The notes: generated by a model from the letters alone, not told the origin. 64,000 nucleotides of DNA from Bacillota bacterium (GCA_023386345.1 JAEWJT010000015.1:396730-460729); one strand, 5' to 3'; positions 24,379 through 33,218 are shown, numbered from the stretch's first letter. Translations and numbers: made by a program.

Positions 24379-26082
24379 TTATTTTAATTTAGAAATCAAA
24401 TAATTTTCTACTTCTTCTTCATCACTAAGCTTTAAGACCTCAGACAAAAGCTCCTCACACTCTTTCTTAGAATATGCTCTTATTACCTGTCTTGCCTTTA
24501 ATATCGAGGATGGACTCATGCTAAATTCATCTAGTCCCATACCTATGAGCAATGGTATCAGGTATTTCTCCCCTGCCATCTCTCCGCACATAGTAGCATT
24601 AATATTTGCAGCATGAGCATTGTCTATAATATTTTTTATTAGTCTTATAATTGCTGGATGATAATGATTATATAAGTGGTTTATTTTAGAGTTTGTTCTA
24701 TCTACTGCAAGTGTATATTGAATTAAATCATTTGTTCCAATGCTAAAGAAGTCTATCTCCTTAGCTAATACATCAGATATTATCGCAGCTGATGGAGTTT
24801 CAATCATAATTCCCAATTCTATACGAGAGTCAATTTCTACACCCTCATCTAGTAATTCCTGCCTTGTTTCAAAATACAGTTTTTTTGCAGCCTTTATCTC
24901 ACTTAAGCATGAAATCATAGGAAACATTATTTTTATTTTCCCAAATGCACTCGCTCTTAATATAGCTCTTAGCTGTACCTTAAATATATCAGTATTATCC
25001 AAGCAAATTCGTATAGCTCTATACCCTAAACACGGATTCATTTCTGCTGGTATTTTTAAATATGGTATTTCCTTGTCTCCACCAACATCAAGTGTTCTTA
25101 TTACAACAGTCTTTCCATTCATTTTTATAGCAATTTCTTTATATGCTTCAAACTGCTCATCTTCTGTTGGCAATTTCGTTCTGCTCATATAGAGAAACTC
25201 ACTTCTAAATAATCCTATAGACTCAGCATCATTTTTTATAGCATAATGTATATCACTTGGCACACCTATATTAGCACCAATTATTGCTTTATAGCCGTCT
25301 AGGGTGATTGTTTCTAAGCCTATCTGCTCTATTAATTTTTTTCTTACATCATCTTCTTTTTGTTTCTTTAAATCATAATACGCTTTAGCTTTAGCTGATG
25401 GGTTAATACATATTTCTCCTGTCGAACCATCGCATATTATTTCATCACCGGACTCAACCATTTCAAAAATTCCTTCTGCTCCAACGACAGTAGGCATTTC
25501 CATTGTTCTTGCTATTATAGCCACATGGGATGTCCGTCCACCTGTTTCAATTATTATAGCCGAAATTTTGTCCTTATTAATCTGTGCAGCATCAGAGGGA
25601 GAGATATCATAGGCTACTAAAACCGTCCCATCTTCTACATCTGATAATTTTATAGCTCCGTCACCTAAAATTATTTTCGTCAATCTGCACAATACATCCT
25701 TTAAGTCATAAACTCTCTCTTTTAAAGACTCATTTTCTACGTAGTCGAATAACTTGATATATTTATTAAATACTTCATTAAGTGCAAATTCGCAATTTAA
25801 TTTTTCTGTTTTTATCTTATTTATAACCTCAGCAAACACATCATCATCTTCAAGCATCATTTCTTGTGCTTTAAAAATTTCAGCTTCTTTCTCACCTACA
25901 TTTTCTAAGGTTAAGCGATATATACTTTTTATTTGCTCTTTACACTCTATGATAGCATCGTTTAATTTGTTTATTTCTATCACAGTATCGCTTATTTCTT
26001 TTTTTACTACTTCAATTTTGCTGCAGTCTAATTTATAGACCTTTCCTATCCCTATACCCTGAGATACTCCTAAGCCTTTCAT
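24379..26082 (-). CDS. ptsI: Phosphoenolpyruvate-protein phosphotransferase (PTS enzyme I)
   Basis: 567 residues, normal length. Phospho-histidine site GGRTSHVAIIARTMEMP near 185-200; PEP-binding C-terminal barrel with GLFRSEFLYMSR, KTVVIRTLDVGGDKEIPYL, and FFSIGTNDLIQYTLAVDR; active-site Cys in MCGEMAG near 500. Enzyme I takes phosphate from PEP and passes it to HPr. ptsH is not next to it. A good promoter lies upstream. The 5' ribosome binding site is ACGGAGTT. Confidence 0.95.
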   Translation of the reverse strand: MKGLGVSQGIGIGKVYKLDCSKIEVVKKEISDTVIEINKLNDAIIECKEQIKSIYRLTLENVGEKEAEIFKAQEMMLEDDDVFAEVINKIKTEKLNCEFALNEVFNKYIKLFDYVENESLKERVYDLKDVLCRLTKIILGDGAIKLSDVEDGTVLVAYDISPSDAAQINKDKISAIIIETGGRTSHVAIIARTMEMPTVVGAEGIFEMVESGDEIICDGSTGEICINPSAKAKAYYDLKKQKEDDVRKKLIEQIGLETITLDGYKAIIGANIGVPSDIHYAIKNDAESIGLFRSEFLYMSRTKLPTEDEQFEAYKEIAIKMNGKTVVIRTLDVGGDKEIPYLKIPAEMNPCLGYRAIRICLDNTDIFKVQLRAILRASAFGKIKIMFPMISCLSEIKAAKKLYFETRQELLDEGVEIDSRIELGIMIETPSAAIISDVLAKEIDFFSIGTNDLIQYTLAVDRTNSKINHLYNHYHPAIIRLIKNIIDNAHAANINATMCGEMAGEKYLIPLLIGMGLDEFSMSPSSILKARQVIRAYSKKECEELLSEVLKLSDEEEVENYLISKLK

Positions 26083-26125
26083 CTTAACTCCGTTCTAAGC
26101 TATATTTATTTAAACCTTAGTACTA

Positions 26126-26154
26126 ATTATATTTTTTTTATTGTTATTTGTCAA
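26126..26154 (-). promoter_or_regulatory. Sigma-A promoter of ptsI
   Basis: Minus strand TTGACA (26149-26154), 17-base spacer, TATAAT (26126-26131): a full consensus match. Confidence 0.75.
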
Positions 26155-26214
26155 TACAGTACTTGAATTTATGGGATTAGGATATCTTTTTCCCGCAAAA
26201 TTTTTTTATATAAA

Positions 26215-26253
26215 TAAAATAAAAGGATATCCTATCGTTATTTTAGGATACCC
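26215..26253 (-). terminator. Rho-independent terminator after the CheX-like gene
   Basis: On the minus strand GGTATCCTA pairs with TAGGATATCC, followed by TTTTATTTTA. Confidence 0.75.
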
Positions 26254-26267
26254 ATAATATTAATTAA

Positions 26268-27170
26268 TTATATTGCTGTCGGTACGTTGCCGGCAATTAA
26301 AAAATTTATTATTCCGAAGGTAAATTTAATTGGTATACAAAAGGCATTTTTCATTCTTACAATCTTCTTATCTCTGCCAAAAACCTGTGGTGTCAAGTCA
26401 AGTTCCATTCTATCTGCATTTGACATATTTACGCAGAATATACCATTAGTTAAATTCATGAACTCACTGAATGATGCCTTTACATATTCATCAAGCTCAG
26501 GATACTCCTCATCGCTAAATCTGGATGCAAATTTAATCAATGTGTTATTATCTGCTTCTAAAGCTGTATATGCACTGAATTCGCCCTCAATTCTTTGACA
26601 AGTAAAGTTCTTGCACTCAAAATCTCTTATTGTGATTGATTTCATTGGAATAAAATCATCTCCAACAAATCTGACTAAGTTTTTAAATAACAATGAAATA
26701 TATTCAGTGTAAAGCGCTGCGTCCTCAAACGCTTCAAATTCGTAGAAATTTTCTATAACTTCAAGCATTTTTTCACTTTGTGTCAGTGTGAAGTCTGTAT
26801 CCTTAATTTTACATTCTTTTTTGTATTCCTCTATAGCATTTTCAAAACGGCTGTTTGTCATATAACCCTTATCTACTAGTGCTTGTCCTAGTAAAATGTA
26901 TCCGATATTTTGGGACTTTAAGAGTTCTGAAACCTGATCATCTGTCAAATATCCCATCTCTACAGCAATGCTTCCAAACATTTTATCAATTCTTGCTTGC
27001 AGTCTGTGAACCTTATTAACTTGATCTGCTGTCATATATCCAGCATTGATAGCAAGGACGCCCAGCTTAAGTCTAACATTTTTTTGAAATTCTAAAACCT
27101 CTATTAATTGGTTTATTGTTATATATTCTTTGTTTAATAAATAACTGCCAAAAAATTGAGTATACATCAT
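26268..27170 (-). CDS. Chemotaxis CheX-like protein with N-terminal MshEN-like repeats
   Basis: 300 residues in two parts. Residues 1-125 hold repeats of the type LGVLAINAGYMTADQVNKVHRLQ / FGSIAVEMGYLTDDQVSELL / LGQALVDKGYMTNSRFENAI, resembling the MshE N-terminal fold that in some proteins binds cyclic di-GMP. Residues 150-300 resemble the CheX/CheC phosphatase fold (DFIPMKSITIRDFE, YVKASFSEFMNLTNGIF). Its ATG overlaps the stop of the CheY-like gene (TAATG), so the two are coupled; dephosphorylation of that CheY is the natural guess. The domain names are from pattern recognition. Confidence 0.65.
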   Translation of the reverse strand: MMYTQFFGSYLLNKEYITINQLIEVLEFQKNVRLKLGVLAINAGYMTADQVNKVHRLQARIDKMFGSIAVEMGYLTDDQVSELLKSQNIGYILLGQALVDKGYMTNSRFENAIEEYKKECKIKDTDFTLTQSEKMLEVIENFYEFEAFEDAALYTEYISLLFKNLVRFVGDDFIPMKSITIRDFECKNFTCQRIEGEFSAYTALEADNNTLIKFASRFSDEEYPELDEYVKASFSEFMNLTNGIFCVNMSNADRMELDLTPQVFGRDKKIVRMKNAFCIPIKFTFGIINFLIAGNVPTAI

Positions 27171-27550
27171 TATTCACCATCCTTTAGCAGTTTACTTACG
27201 ACTTTTTTAACATCTTCTGCAAAAACGGGCTTATGTATAAAGTCAAACGCACCAGCTTCTATTGCTAATTTTAAATATTTTTGTGTAATTACTGAGGAAG
27301 CTATAACAACTTTTGCCCCTGGATCAGAATTAGTTATCTCTTTTAAAGCCTCAACTCCTGTTATTTCAGGCATGATAATATCCATGAAAACTATATCAGG
27401 TATTAGTTCCTTATATTTACTTATCGCCTCTCTTCCATTTGAAGCATAAGATATATCTGTACATCCCATTGAATTTAGAATATCGCTAATTTGTTTTCTA
27501 ACCAATATAGAGTCATCGCTAATAAGCACTTTTAAATCGTTTATAAGCAT
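27170..27550 (-). CDS. CheY-like single-domain response regulator
   Basis: 126 residues from the ATG at 27550 (site GGTGA); TTG 27562 is the alternative. It is a receiver domain only: acidic pocket DD in VLISDDSILVRK, phospho-acceptor Asp in IVFMDIIMPEITG, switch Ser pair in VIASSV and Lys in FDFIHKPVFAEDV. No output domain, so it acts by protein contact, in chemotaxis or a similar pathway. Coupled to the CheX-like gene behind it. Confidence 0.9.
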   Translation of the reverse strand: MLINDLKVLISDDSILVRKQISDILNSMGCTDISYASNGREAISKYKELIPDIVFMDIIMPEITGVEALKEITNSDPGAKVVIASSVITQKYLKLAIEAGAFDFIHKPVFAEDVKKVVSKLLKDGE

Positions 27551-27598
27551 CTTTTTCACCAACCATCCTTTTATTTTATAAAAAAATATATAGTATAT

Positions 27599-27627
27599 AT
27601 TTTATACTGTTTAGGTATTATTTGCAA
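27599..27627 (-). promoter_or_regulatory. Candidate sigma-A promoter of the CheY/CheX-like pair
   Basis: Minus strand TTGCAA (27622-27627), 17-base spacer, TAAAAT (27599-27604). Confidence 0.45.
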
Positions 27628-27765
27628 GTATTTTTGTAATATTATGGCGAAAAATGTAAATATTTTTTGCTTGTTAATGTTTTCCAATGAAAATTTTATT
27701 ATTTTAATTAAAAACATTATTATAAAAGTATATTTGCATATTAATTTGTTTTATATATGAAACAG

Positions 27766-28680
27766 TTATTGATTGATTGGATAATTGTGTTCTTTAAAGA
27801 TATTAAGTATATGACTTTGAACTTCTTCAGTAGTCAAAGATTCTGAATAAGATTCCAAGCTTTCATACCACTCCTCTTTAACAATCTTAAAAGATTTTTT
27901 GCAAACGTCAGAATAATCATTAATTAGGTCATCTGATTCATAAAGTTTCATAAAATTTTCAATTCCAAAATTATCTATCAAATATTTTGTAAATGAATGG
28001 CTAAGAATGTAAAAAATTTCTCTCAAATTTCCTTCAGCATATACTCTTTGCAATTTATCTGTCGAGCCGATAACAGGGAACACCTTATCAAATTTTTCCT
28101 TTGTATACACGAGGTATAAATTTGCATAAGTATGGACATCGAGTCCCCAATTAAAAACACTTGGATTTTTCCCGAATTTATCTTGGCAATAACACGCGAG
28201 TCCTTCTCTTAAGGATAAAGAACTAGAAAAAGGCACAATAATATGCGTGGTTTCATGAGCTATTGGAGCCAAATCGTGTTCAAAAAAATCTTTTTTTAAA
28301 TATACATTTGGTATTAATGTATCATATGCTAGATACCCATTTTCCACATGAGAAGCTCCATAGGTCAGTTTATAATTAATATTACATATATAATCATCGC
28401 CGTGTTTTTTCTTATATACATCGAACCAGTTTTCTCTGGAAAGAAATTTACTGATTTCCTCTATATAATACTTCACCTCAGAATTGAAATTATCTCGACT
28501 TTGGAATGCGCTATTTTCCATATTCGCACTATCCCATGTATCAATGGACATTTCTGCTGTATAGTATATGTCTTTTGTTTCATCAATAGAGGTTTTTTCA
28601 TGTTCTGTTTTATTCTGACAGCTGATAAGTAAAAGGCAAACCATAAAAATCATTAAACTTACAGATATTAATCGTTTCAT
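27766..28680 (-). CDS. Lipoprotein with metallopeptidase-type HExxH motif
   Basis: 304 residues from the ATG at 28680 (site GGAGGG). The signal peptide ends in LLLISC, a lipobox, so the protein should be anchored outside the membrane. The centre holds APIAHETTHIIVPF (His-Glu-x-x-His) and, 17-20 residues later, LREGLACYCQ, whose Glu could be the third zinc ligand of a gluzincin. HSFTKYLIDNFGIENFMKLY also occurs in such peptidases of the collagenase/M1-like group. No close family is recognised. Secreted zinc peptidase is an inference. Confidence 0.65.
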   Translation of the reverse strand: MKRLISVSLMIFMVCLLLISCQNKTEHEKTSIDETKDIYYTAEMSIDTWDSANMENSAFQSRDNFNSEVKYYIEEISKFLSRENWFDVYKKKHGDDYICNINYKLTYGASHVENGYLAYDTLIPNVYLKKDFFEHDLAPIAHETTHIIVPFSSSLSLREGLACYCQDKFGKNPSVFNWGLDVHTYANLYLVYTKEKFDKVFPVIGSTDKLQRVYAEGNLREIFYILSHSFTKYLIDNFGIENFMKLYESDDLINDYSDVCKKSFKIVKEEWYESLESYSESLTTEEVQSHILNIFKEHNYPINQ

Positions 28681-28896
28681 TTTATTACCCTCCAAATTAT
28701 TATTTTTGTATTGTTATCGACCATCTTGTTGCGATTTTGGTAATAGTATAGCATAAAATACTAATATTTCCAAATAAATAATTTTAAAATATGGTATTTA
28801 AATTTAGAAGTAACAACATTAAAAATATGACTCAAAGAGTTGTTCTAAGTGACATAACTGAAAATCTGTCATGGATGCTTGATAATATCAAACGAA

Positions 28897-28953
28897 AAAT
28901 TAAAAACACCAATAGTTTTGAATTCTATTCAAAAACTATTGGCGTTAAAATCA
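28897..28953 (-). terminator. Rho-independent terminator after the M32 carboxypeptidase gene
   Basis: On the minus strand AACGCCAATAGTTTT pairs with AAAACTATTGGTGTT, followed by TTTAATTTTT. Confidence 0.88.
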
Positions 28954-28957
28954 TATA

Positions 28958-30457
28958 TTATAAATTATAAATCTTAGAATATTTGTCTTTTAGATAATTT
29001 ACATAATACATAGGGTTAAAATCTTCCCCAGTTGCAAGCTTTAATATCTCCTTAGGATACTTTGTGCTTCCATACTTATGTATTTTCTCCTTAAGCCACT
29101 CATTTATTTCCTTAGTTGTACCACTCTCTAGTATTTTTTCAATATCAATTTCCTGCTTCATCTTGTTGTATATTTGAGCTGCATATGCAGAACCTAGAGC
29201 ATATGTTGGGAAGTATCCAAACATTCCACCTGCCCAATGTACATCCTGAAGAACTCCTTGACTTACACTAGGTACATCAATACCTAAATACTCTTTTACC
29301 ATTTTATTCCAAACTGTAGGTAATTCTGAAACTTCAACCTCATTATTTAAAATCATTCTTTCAATATCATATCTTATCATGATATGCAAAGGATAAGTAA
29401 GCTCATCAGCTTCAACTCTTATAAGTGAATTTTCAACCTTATTTATAGACTTATAAAAATCTTCAAGACTTATACCCTTTAATTGCTCTTTAAATATCTC
29501 TTGAAGCTTGCCATAGTGTATTTCCCAGAACTTATGGCTTCTTCCTATAATATTTTCAAAAAATCTGGATTGAGATTCGTGCATTGCCATAGAAGCTCCA
29601 TCCCCTACATTAGTATCATCAAGCTCAGGGGCTATCTGCTGATTATATGTAGCATGACCAAGTTCATGGATTGCTGAAAATATGCTTGAAGTAAACATAT
29701 TCTCATAGTAATGAACTGTAAATCTTACATCCTTTGTAGAAACACCTGAAGTAAACGGATGCTCGCTTTCTTTCATCAATCCGTGATTTGTATCATAGCA
29801 CATAACCTTTTGTATATATTTTGCAAATTCAATCTGATCTAATCTAGGATAAGTTTTGCTTTCAAAACTATTGTTATACTCTAATTTTTTGCTAGTAATA
29901 TCTTTCACAAACGGAACTAATTCTTTCTTCAAAATTCCAAAAAATTCATCATATTCAACAGTAGTGAATTCAGGCTCGAAATCATCAAGCAAAAGGTCAT
30001 AGCCTTTAAGCTTTTCAGTTTCTAAATATTTAGCAAATTTTTTTCCGTATGAAATTATTTCCTCCAAGCTAGGTTTAAACATTTCAAAATCATTTTTTGT
30101 CTTTGCCTCAGCCCATGTATTTTCGCTTGTTGCTAAAAGCATTCTGTATTGTACATATTCTTCCATAGGTATCTTGAGAATTTTGTCTACACTCTTTTTT
30201 GCCTCTACAATTTCGTGAGCTAAAATACTATCCAGCTTATCTTTACCTGCATATAGCTTATTTATTATATCTATACGCTCTGCTGAGGTTTGTAGCTTAT
30301 ATGATTCTTCTGATAATACGCCAGTATATTTTGCTCTTTCTCCAAAGCATCCCTTTGGAGCTTCAGTAGCTGAATCCCAGCTTATCATCCACATAGCGTA
30401 ATGATATGCTTTAAGCTTTTTCCTATACTCTTCATACTTACTAATTAATTCCTTCAT
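28958..30457 (-). CDS. M32 family metallocarboxypeptidase (Taq carboxypeptidase type)
   Basis: 499 residues, the family length. The zinc site FSAIHELGHATYNQQI near residue 260 is followed by the third ligand Glu in MAMHESQSRFFENIIGRS. HPFTSGVSTKDVRFTVHYYENMFTSS and the C-terminal VHWAGGMFGYFPTYALGSAYAAQIY are M32 hallmarks. These cytosolic enzymes remove C-terminal residues broadly, but not Pro. Ribosome binding site AGGAGGC. With the M18 aminopeptidase and Opp it suggests active peptide use. Confidence 0.94.
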   Translation of the reverse strand: MKELISKYEEYRKKLKAYHYAMWMISWDSATEAPKGCFGERAKYTGVLSEESYKLQTSAERIDIINKLYAGKDKLDSILAHEIVEAKKSVDKILKIPMEEYVQYRMLLATSENTWAEAKTKNDFEMFKPSLEEIISYGKKFAKYLETEKLKGYDLLLDDFEPEFTTVEYDEFFGILKKELVPFVKDITSKKLEYNNSFESKTYPRLDQIEFAKYIQKVMCYDTNHGLMKESEHPFTSGVSTKDVRFTVHYYENMFTSSIFSAIHELGHATYNQQIAPELDDTNVGDGASMAMHESQSRFFENIIGRSHKFWEIHYGKLQEIFKEQLKGISLEDFYKSINKVENSLIRVEADELTYPLHIMIRYDIERMILNNEVEVSELPTVWNKMVKEYLGIDVPSVSQGVLQDVHWAGGMFGYFPTYALGSAYAAQIYNKMKQEIDIEKILESGTTKEINEWLKEKIHKYGSTKYPKEILKLATGEDFNPMYYVNYLKDKYSKIYNL

Positions 30458-30529
30458 TTTAAAGCCTCCTAGATTTTATTATTTAATACTTCAAATATTC
30501 TTACTATGATTTTAAAAATATGTGAAAAA

Positions 30530-31972
30530 TTAATACGCTCTTGCAATATAAACCATATGCTTTGCTTCTTTACCGCAGAAATGACATTTGTCTGATAGCT
30601 GCTCCTGTTCAAACGGCATACATCTTATTGTTGCGCCTGTTTCTTCTTTTAGCTTTGCTTCACATTCTGGACAGCCACACCACATAGCTTTTGCAAATCC
30701 CGGTTTGTCTGTTATGCTTTTTTTATAATCTTCGTAGCTTTCCATAGTATATGTATGCGCTTCTCTGTGCTGTCTTGCCTTTTCTAGCATATCCTTTTGC
30801 ATTGTTTCTAGCATTGTTTTTACAGTTTCACCAATATTGTCTAAAGAAAGAATTTCTTTTTCTAACTTATCTCTTCTTACCGCTACTGCTTGGTTGTTTT
30901 CTATATCCTTTGGTCCTATTTCTATTCTCATTGGATAACCTTTCATTTCGTATTGGTTAAACTTCCAGCCTGGTGAGTTAGCAGTATCATCGTCTAATTC
31001 AACTCTTATACCCTTTGATTTTAGTTCGTCAAATAAAGCATTAGCCTTTTCTAATACTCCCTCTTTTTTCTGAGCAATTGGTATTATAACAACCTGTGTT
31101 GGTGCAACTCTTGGCGGCAGTACCAGACCTCTGTTGTCACCGTGAACCATTATAAGTCCACCTATTAATCGTGTAGATATACCCCACGATGTATGATAAG
31201 GATATTCTTGCTTTCCTGTTCTTCCTAAGTAATTTATATCAAATGCTTTTGTAAAATGCTGACCTAAGTTATGAGAAGTACCTGCTTGAAGCGCTTGACC
31301 GTCGTGCATAAGTGCTTCCATTGTATATGTAGCAAAAGCTCCGGCAAATTTTTCTTTCTCACTTTTTTGTCCTACCACAACAGGCATAGCAAGCAAATCT
31401 TCTGCTACTTCTTTATATATACCGAGAATTTTCAATGTTTCTTCTTGAGCCTCATCATAGGTTTCATGAAGAGTATGACCTTCCTGCCATAAAAATTCTG
31501 ATGTCCTTAGGAATGGACGTGTTGCTTTCTCCCAACGCACTACACTGCACCACTGATTGTAAAGATATGGTAAATCCCTGTATGAATTTAACCATTTACT
31601 GTACATATTGCAAATTATAGTTTCTGATGTAGGTCTAACGCACAATCTCTCTCCAAGCTCTGTGCTTCCTCCATGTGTAACCCATGCAACCTCCGGAGCA
31701 AAACCCTCTACGTGTTCTTTCTCTTTATTTAATAAACTTTCTGGTATCAACAATGGAAAATAGCAGTTCTTGTGACCAGTTTCCTTAAATCTTCTGTCAG
31801 CAAACTCTTGAATTTTTTCCCATAAAGCATATCCATATGGTCTTATAACCATAAAGCCTTTTACTGGAGAATAGTCAACAAGCTCATTTTTCATTATTAC
31901 ATCTGTATACCATCTGCTAAAGTCCTCCTCCATAGGAGTTATTTCTTTTACAAATTCTTTTTCCTTACCCAT
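30530..31972 (-). CDS. proS: Prolyl-tRNA synthetase, short (ProS type 3) form
   Basis: 480 residues from the ATG at 31972. Class II synthetase motifs: motif 1 around SPVKGFMVIRPYGYALWEKIQ, motif 2 in QWCSVVRWEKATRPFLRTSEFLWQEGHT, motif 3 in GISTRLIGGLIMVHGDNRGLVLPP. The anticodon-binding domain and a C-terminal zinc-like part (MWCGCPECEAK and CHFCGKEAKHMVYIARAY) are characteristic of the archaeal/eukaryotic-like bacterial form without an editing insertion. No normal Shine-Dalgarno is seen; the start lies in a structured leader. Confidence 0.95.
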   Translation of the reverse strand: MGKEKEFVKEITPMEEDFSRWYTDVIMKNELVDYSPVKGFMVIRPYGYALWEKIQEFADRRFKETGHKNCYFPLLIPESLLNKEKEHVEGFAPEVAWVTHGGSTELGERLCVRPTSETIICNMYSKWLNSYRDLPYLYNQWCSVVRWEKATRPFLRTSEFLWQEGHTLHETYDEAQEETLKILGIYKEVAEDLLAMPVVVGQKSEKEKFAGAFATYTMEALMHDGQALQAGTSHNLGQHFTKAFDINYLGRTGKQEYPYHTSWGISTRLIGGLIMVHGDNRGLVLPPRVAPTQVVIIPIAQKKEGVLEKANALFDELKSKGIRVELDDDTANSPGWKFNQYEMKGYPMRIEIGPKDIENNQAVAVRRDKLEKEILSLDNIGETVKTMLETMQKDMLEKARQHREAHTYTMESYEDYKKSITDKPGFAKAMWCGCPECEAKLKEETGATIRCMPFEQEQLSDKCHFCGKEAKHMVYIARAY

Positions 31973-31978
31973 TATATA

Positions 31979-32038
31979 TAAGCCACGCACCGATTTTATT
32001 AAGACTCATTAGGCATTTATACATGAGTCTGGTGCTTA
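31979..32038 (-). promoter_or_regulatory. Structured leader directly before proS
   Basis: On the minus strand GACTCAT (32023-32029) pairs with ATGAGTC (32003-32009), and the outer TAAGCACC (32031-32038) pairs with GGTGC / GGCTTA next to the ATG. The structure would cover the start region. I do not find the T-box antiterminator core here, so this is not an obvious T-box. Confidence 0.45.
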
Positions 32039-32105
32039 TCCTTTCTTTATTTTCTATATTTTATTCCTTTTAAATCACTGCTTCGTATCTATTAAATATG
32101 TTGAT

Positions 32106-32134
32106 ATTGTACATTAAAATGGCATTTTTGTCAA
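32106..32134 (-). promoter_or_regulatory. Sigma-A promoter of proS
   Basis: Minus strand TTGACA (32129-32134), 17-base spacer, TACAAT (32106-32111), about 127 bases before the proS ATG. Confidence 0.75.
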
Positions 32135-32138
32135 TAAA

Positions 32139-32165
32139 AAAGAGTGAAACAAATTTCACTCTTTT
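32139..32165. terminator. Bidirectional terminator upstream of the proS promoter
   Basis: AAAGAGTGAAA-CAAA-TTTCACTCTTT with A and T runs on both sides. Together with the next hairpin it insulates proS from the small RNA gene. Confidence 0.75.
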
Positions 32166-32189
32166 AATAAATCTGTAATTTTTTTAAAT

Positions 32190-32293
32190 AAAAAAACGAT
32201 TCTAATAGCTTGTACTAGAACCGCTAAATCAAGATCGATGCCTACTTAGGCCAGGGGGGCCCAACCCAAGTATAAAACATCTTTCCTAATCTC
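32190..32293 (-). ncRNA. Candidate structured small RNA, about 104 nt
   Basis: A transcription unit without a reading frame: consensus promoter, then about 104 bases ending in a terminator (CGGTTCTA at 32223-32216 pairs with TAGAATCG at 32204-32197, followed by seven T). Inside, TACTTGGGTTGG pairs over 12 positions (several G-U) with CTGGCCTAAGTA, leaving a C-rich loop GCCCCC. C-rich loops in Gram-positive small RNAs often pair with Shine-Dalgarno sequences. I do not recognise a known RNA family; it is not 4.5S, 6S, tmRNA or a T-box by the motifs I checked. Confidence 0.6.
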
Positions 32294-32299
32294 AAGTTG

Positions 32300-32328
32300 A
32301 TTATAACATAACAAATATGTAATGTAAA
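32300..32328 (-). promoter_or_regulatory. Promoter of the candidate small RNA
   Basis: Minus strand TTTACA (32323-32328), 17-base spacer, TATAAT (32300-32305). Confidence 0.7.
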
Positions 32329-32556
32329 GAGAAAAATAAATTTTTATTGAAATTTTTTAAACTTTGTTATATTATATAGGTAAAATTAAATTTTTTATCC
32401 TAGATAGAACAAATAAATTGGCGATTTTTATTTTTGTCAAATTATTTGTTTTCTTGTTTTAAGAATACTAGAAATTTATCAAAAAGTCAAGAACTTTTTT
32501 GAGATATTTCTAAAATATTTTTAAATACAATAAAAGGACTGAAAAGGAGCGATATT

Positions 32557-32964
32557 TTGACACTTTATGACAAAATTAAAAGCATGGCAGATGACCAAAA
32601 TTTATCAATTTCATACATAGAAGAAAATGCCCAGTTAAGCAATGGCTCCATTTCAAAATGGAAAATAAACAGTCCACGAGCCGATAGCTTGTATAAGGTT
32701 GCAAAATTTTTAGGCTGTAGTGTTGAATTTCTAATGTCCGAACAAAATGATGGACAAATGTTCTCAGATAATTATAGCGGTAGCTTGATTGGAGAAAATT
32801 CTCTTAATTATAGGTGCTCTTTGAATGAAAATGAAATTGAAATTTTAAATATTTTGAAAAGATTTAAAACTTATAGAAATCAGATTAAATTCATCGCGCG
32901 AGTTGAGCTGTTGGCTAATGAAATGTTATCTAATATTGAAGATAATGAGCAAGGTGAGGAGTAA
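32557..32964 (+). CDS. XRE-family helix-turn-helix regulator
   Basis: 135 residues starting with TTG at 32557, preceded by AAAAGGAGCG. The N-terminal HTH_3 domain (about 4-65) reads LYDKIKSMADDQNLSISYIEENAQLSNGSISKWK and ADSLYKVAKFLGCSVEFLMSE. The C-terminal half (90-125) has a helix with LNENEIEILNILKRFKTYRNQIKFIARVE, a probable dimerisation part. An inverted repeat (TCAAAAAGT ... ACTTTTTTGA) at about 32477-32501 is a possible autoregulatory operator. Its targets are unknown; the type I toxin locus follows directly. Confidence 0.85.
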   Translation: MTLYDKIKSMADDQNLSISYIEENAQLSNGSISKWKINSPRADSLYKVAKFLGCSVEFLMSEQNDGQMFSDNYSGSLIGENSLNYRCSLNENEIEILNILKRFKTYRNQIKFIARVELLANEMLSNIEDNEQGEE

Positions 32965-33005
32965 GTCAATGTGTGACTTTATATAAACGTTTGTTCGCAA
33001 ATTTC

Positions 33006-33035
33006 TTGACTTTCATGTGCTTTTTATGGTAAAAT
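33006..33035 (+). promoter_or_regulatory. Promoter of the type I toxin mRNA
   Basis: TTGACT (33006-33011), 18-base spacer, TAAAAT (33030-33035). Confidence 0.6.
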
Positions 33036-33118
33036 AGAATGAGAATAAGTAGTGCAGGGTATGGCATACTCACCTTAATGAAGGGAGGTAAAAATCCATT
33101 CAGAAAGGAGTGTTGCCT

Positions 33119-33205
33119 ATGCTATCATTGTATGAAGCGTTAACGCTAATGTTTTTATTTGCTACATTAGTCGTTATGATAATTAGTGATAGAGGAAAAA
33201 AATAA
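33119..33205 (+). CDS. Putative holin-like toxin of a type I toxin-antitoxin system
   Basis: A 28-residue peptide: MLSLYEALTLMFLFATLVVM, then IISDRGKK. One membrane helix with a short charged tail and the YEAL(T/S)LM start are the hallmarks of the small Firmicute toxins annotated as putative holin-like toxins (TxpA/BsrG-like). They insert in the membrane when not held down by an antisense RNA. The ribosome binding site AAAGGAG (33104-33110) is strong and the leader of about 75 bases is structured. The antisense promoter is visible on the opposite strand. Confidence 0.82.
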   Translation: MLSLYEALTLMFLFATLVVMIISDRGKK

Positions 33206-33218
33206 TTACCCTGCCACC
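33190..33218. terminator. Shared bidirectional terminator of toxin and antitoxin RNAs
   Basis: TAATTAC ... GTAATTA stem with an A run on the left (T run for the minus strand). It overlaps the toxin stop codon. Confidence 0.6.

Noticed and set aside
28791..28970. 59-codon plus-strand frame (MVFKFRSNN..., with VVLSDITENLSWMLDNI)
   Set aside because: It runs through the terminator and the last codons of the M32 gene, has no ribosome binding site, and no family is recognised. It may be a very short relic.
31972..32300. T-box riboswitch upstream of proS
   Set aside because: The conserved antiterminator core (AANNTGGNACCGCG-like) is not found on the minus strand in this interval, and the small RNA unit there has its own promoter and terminator.
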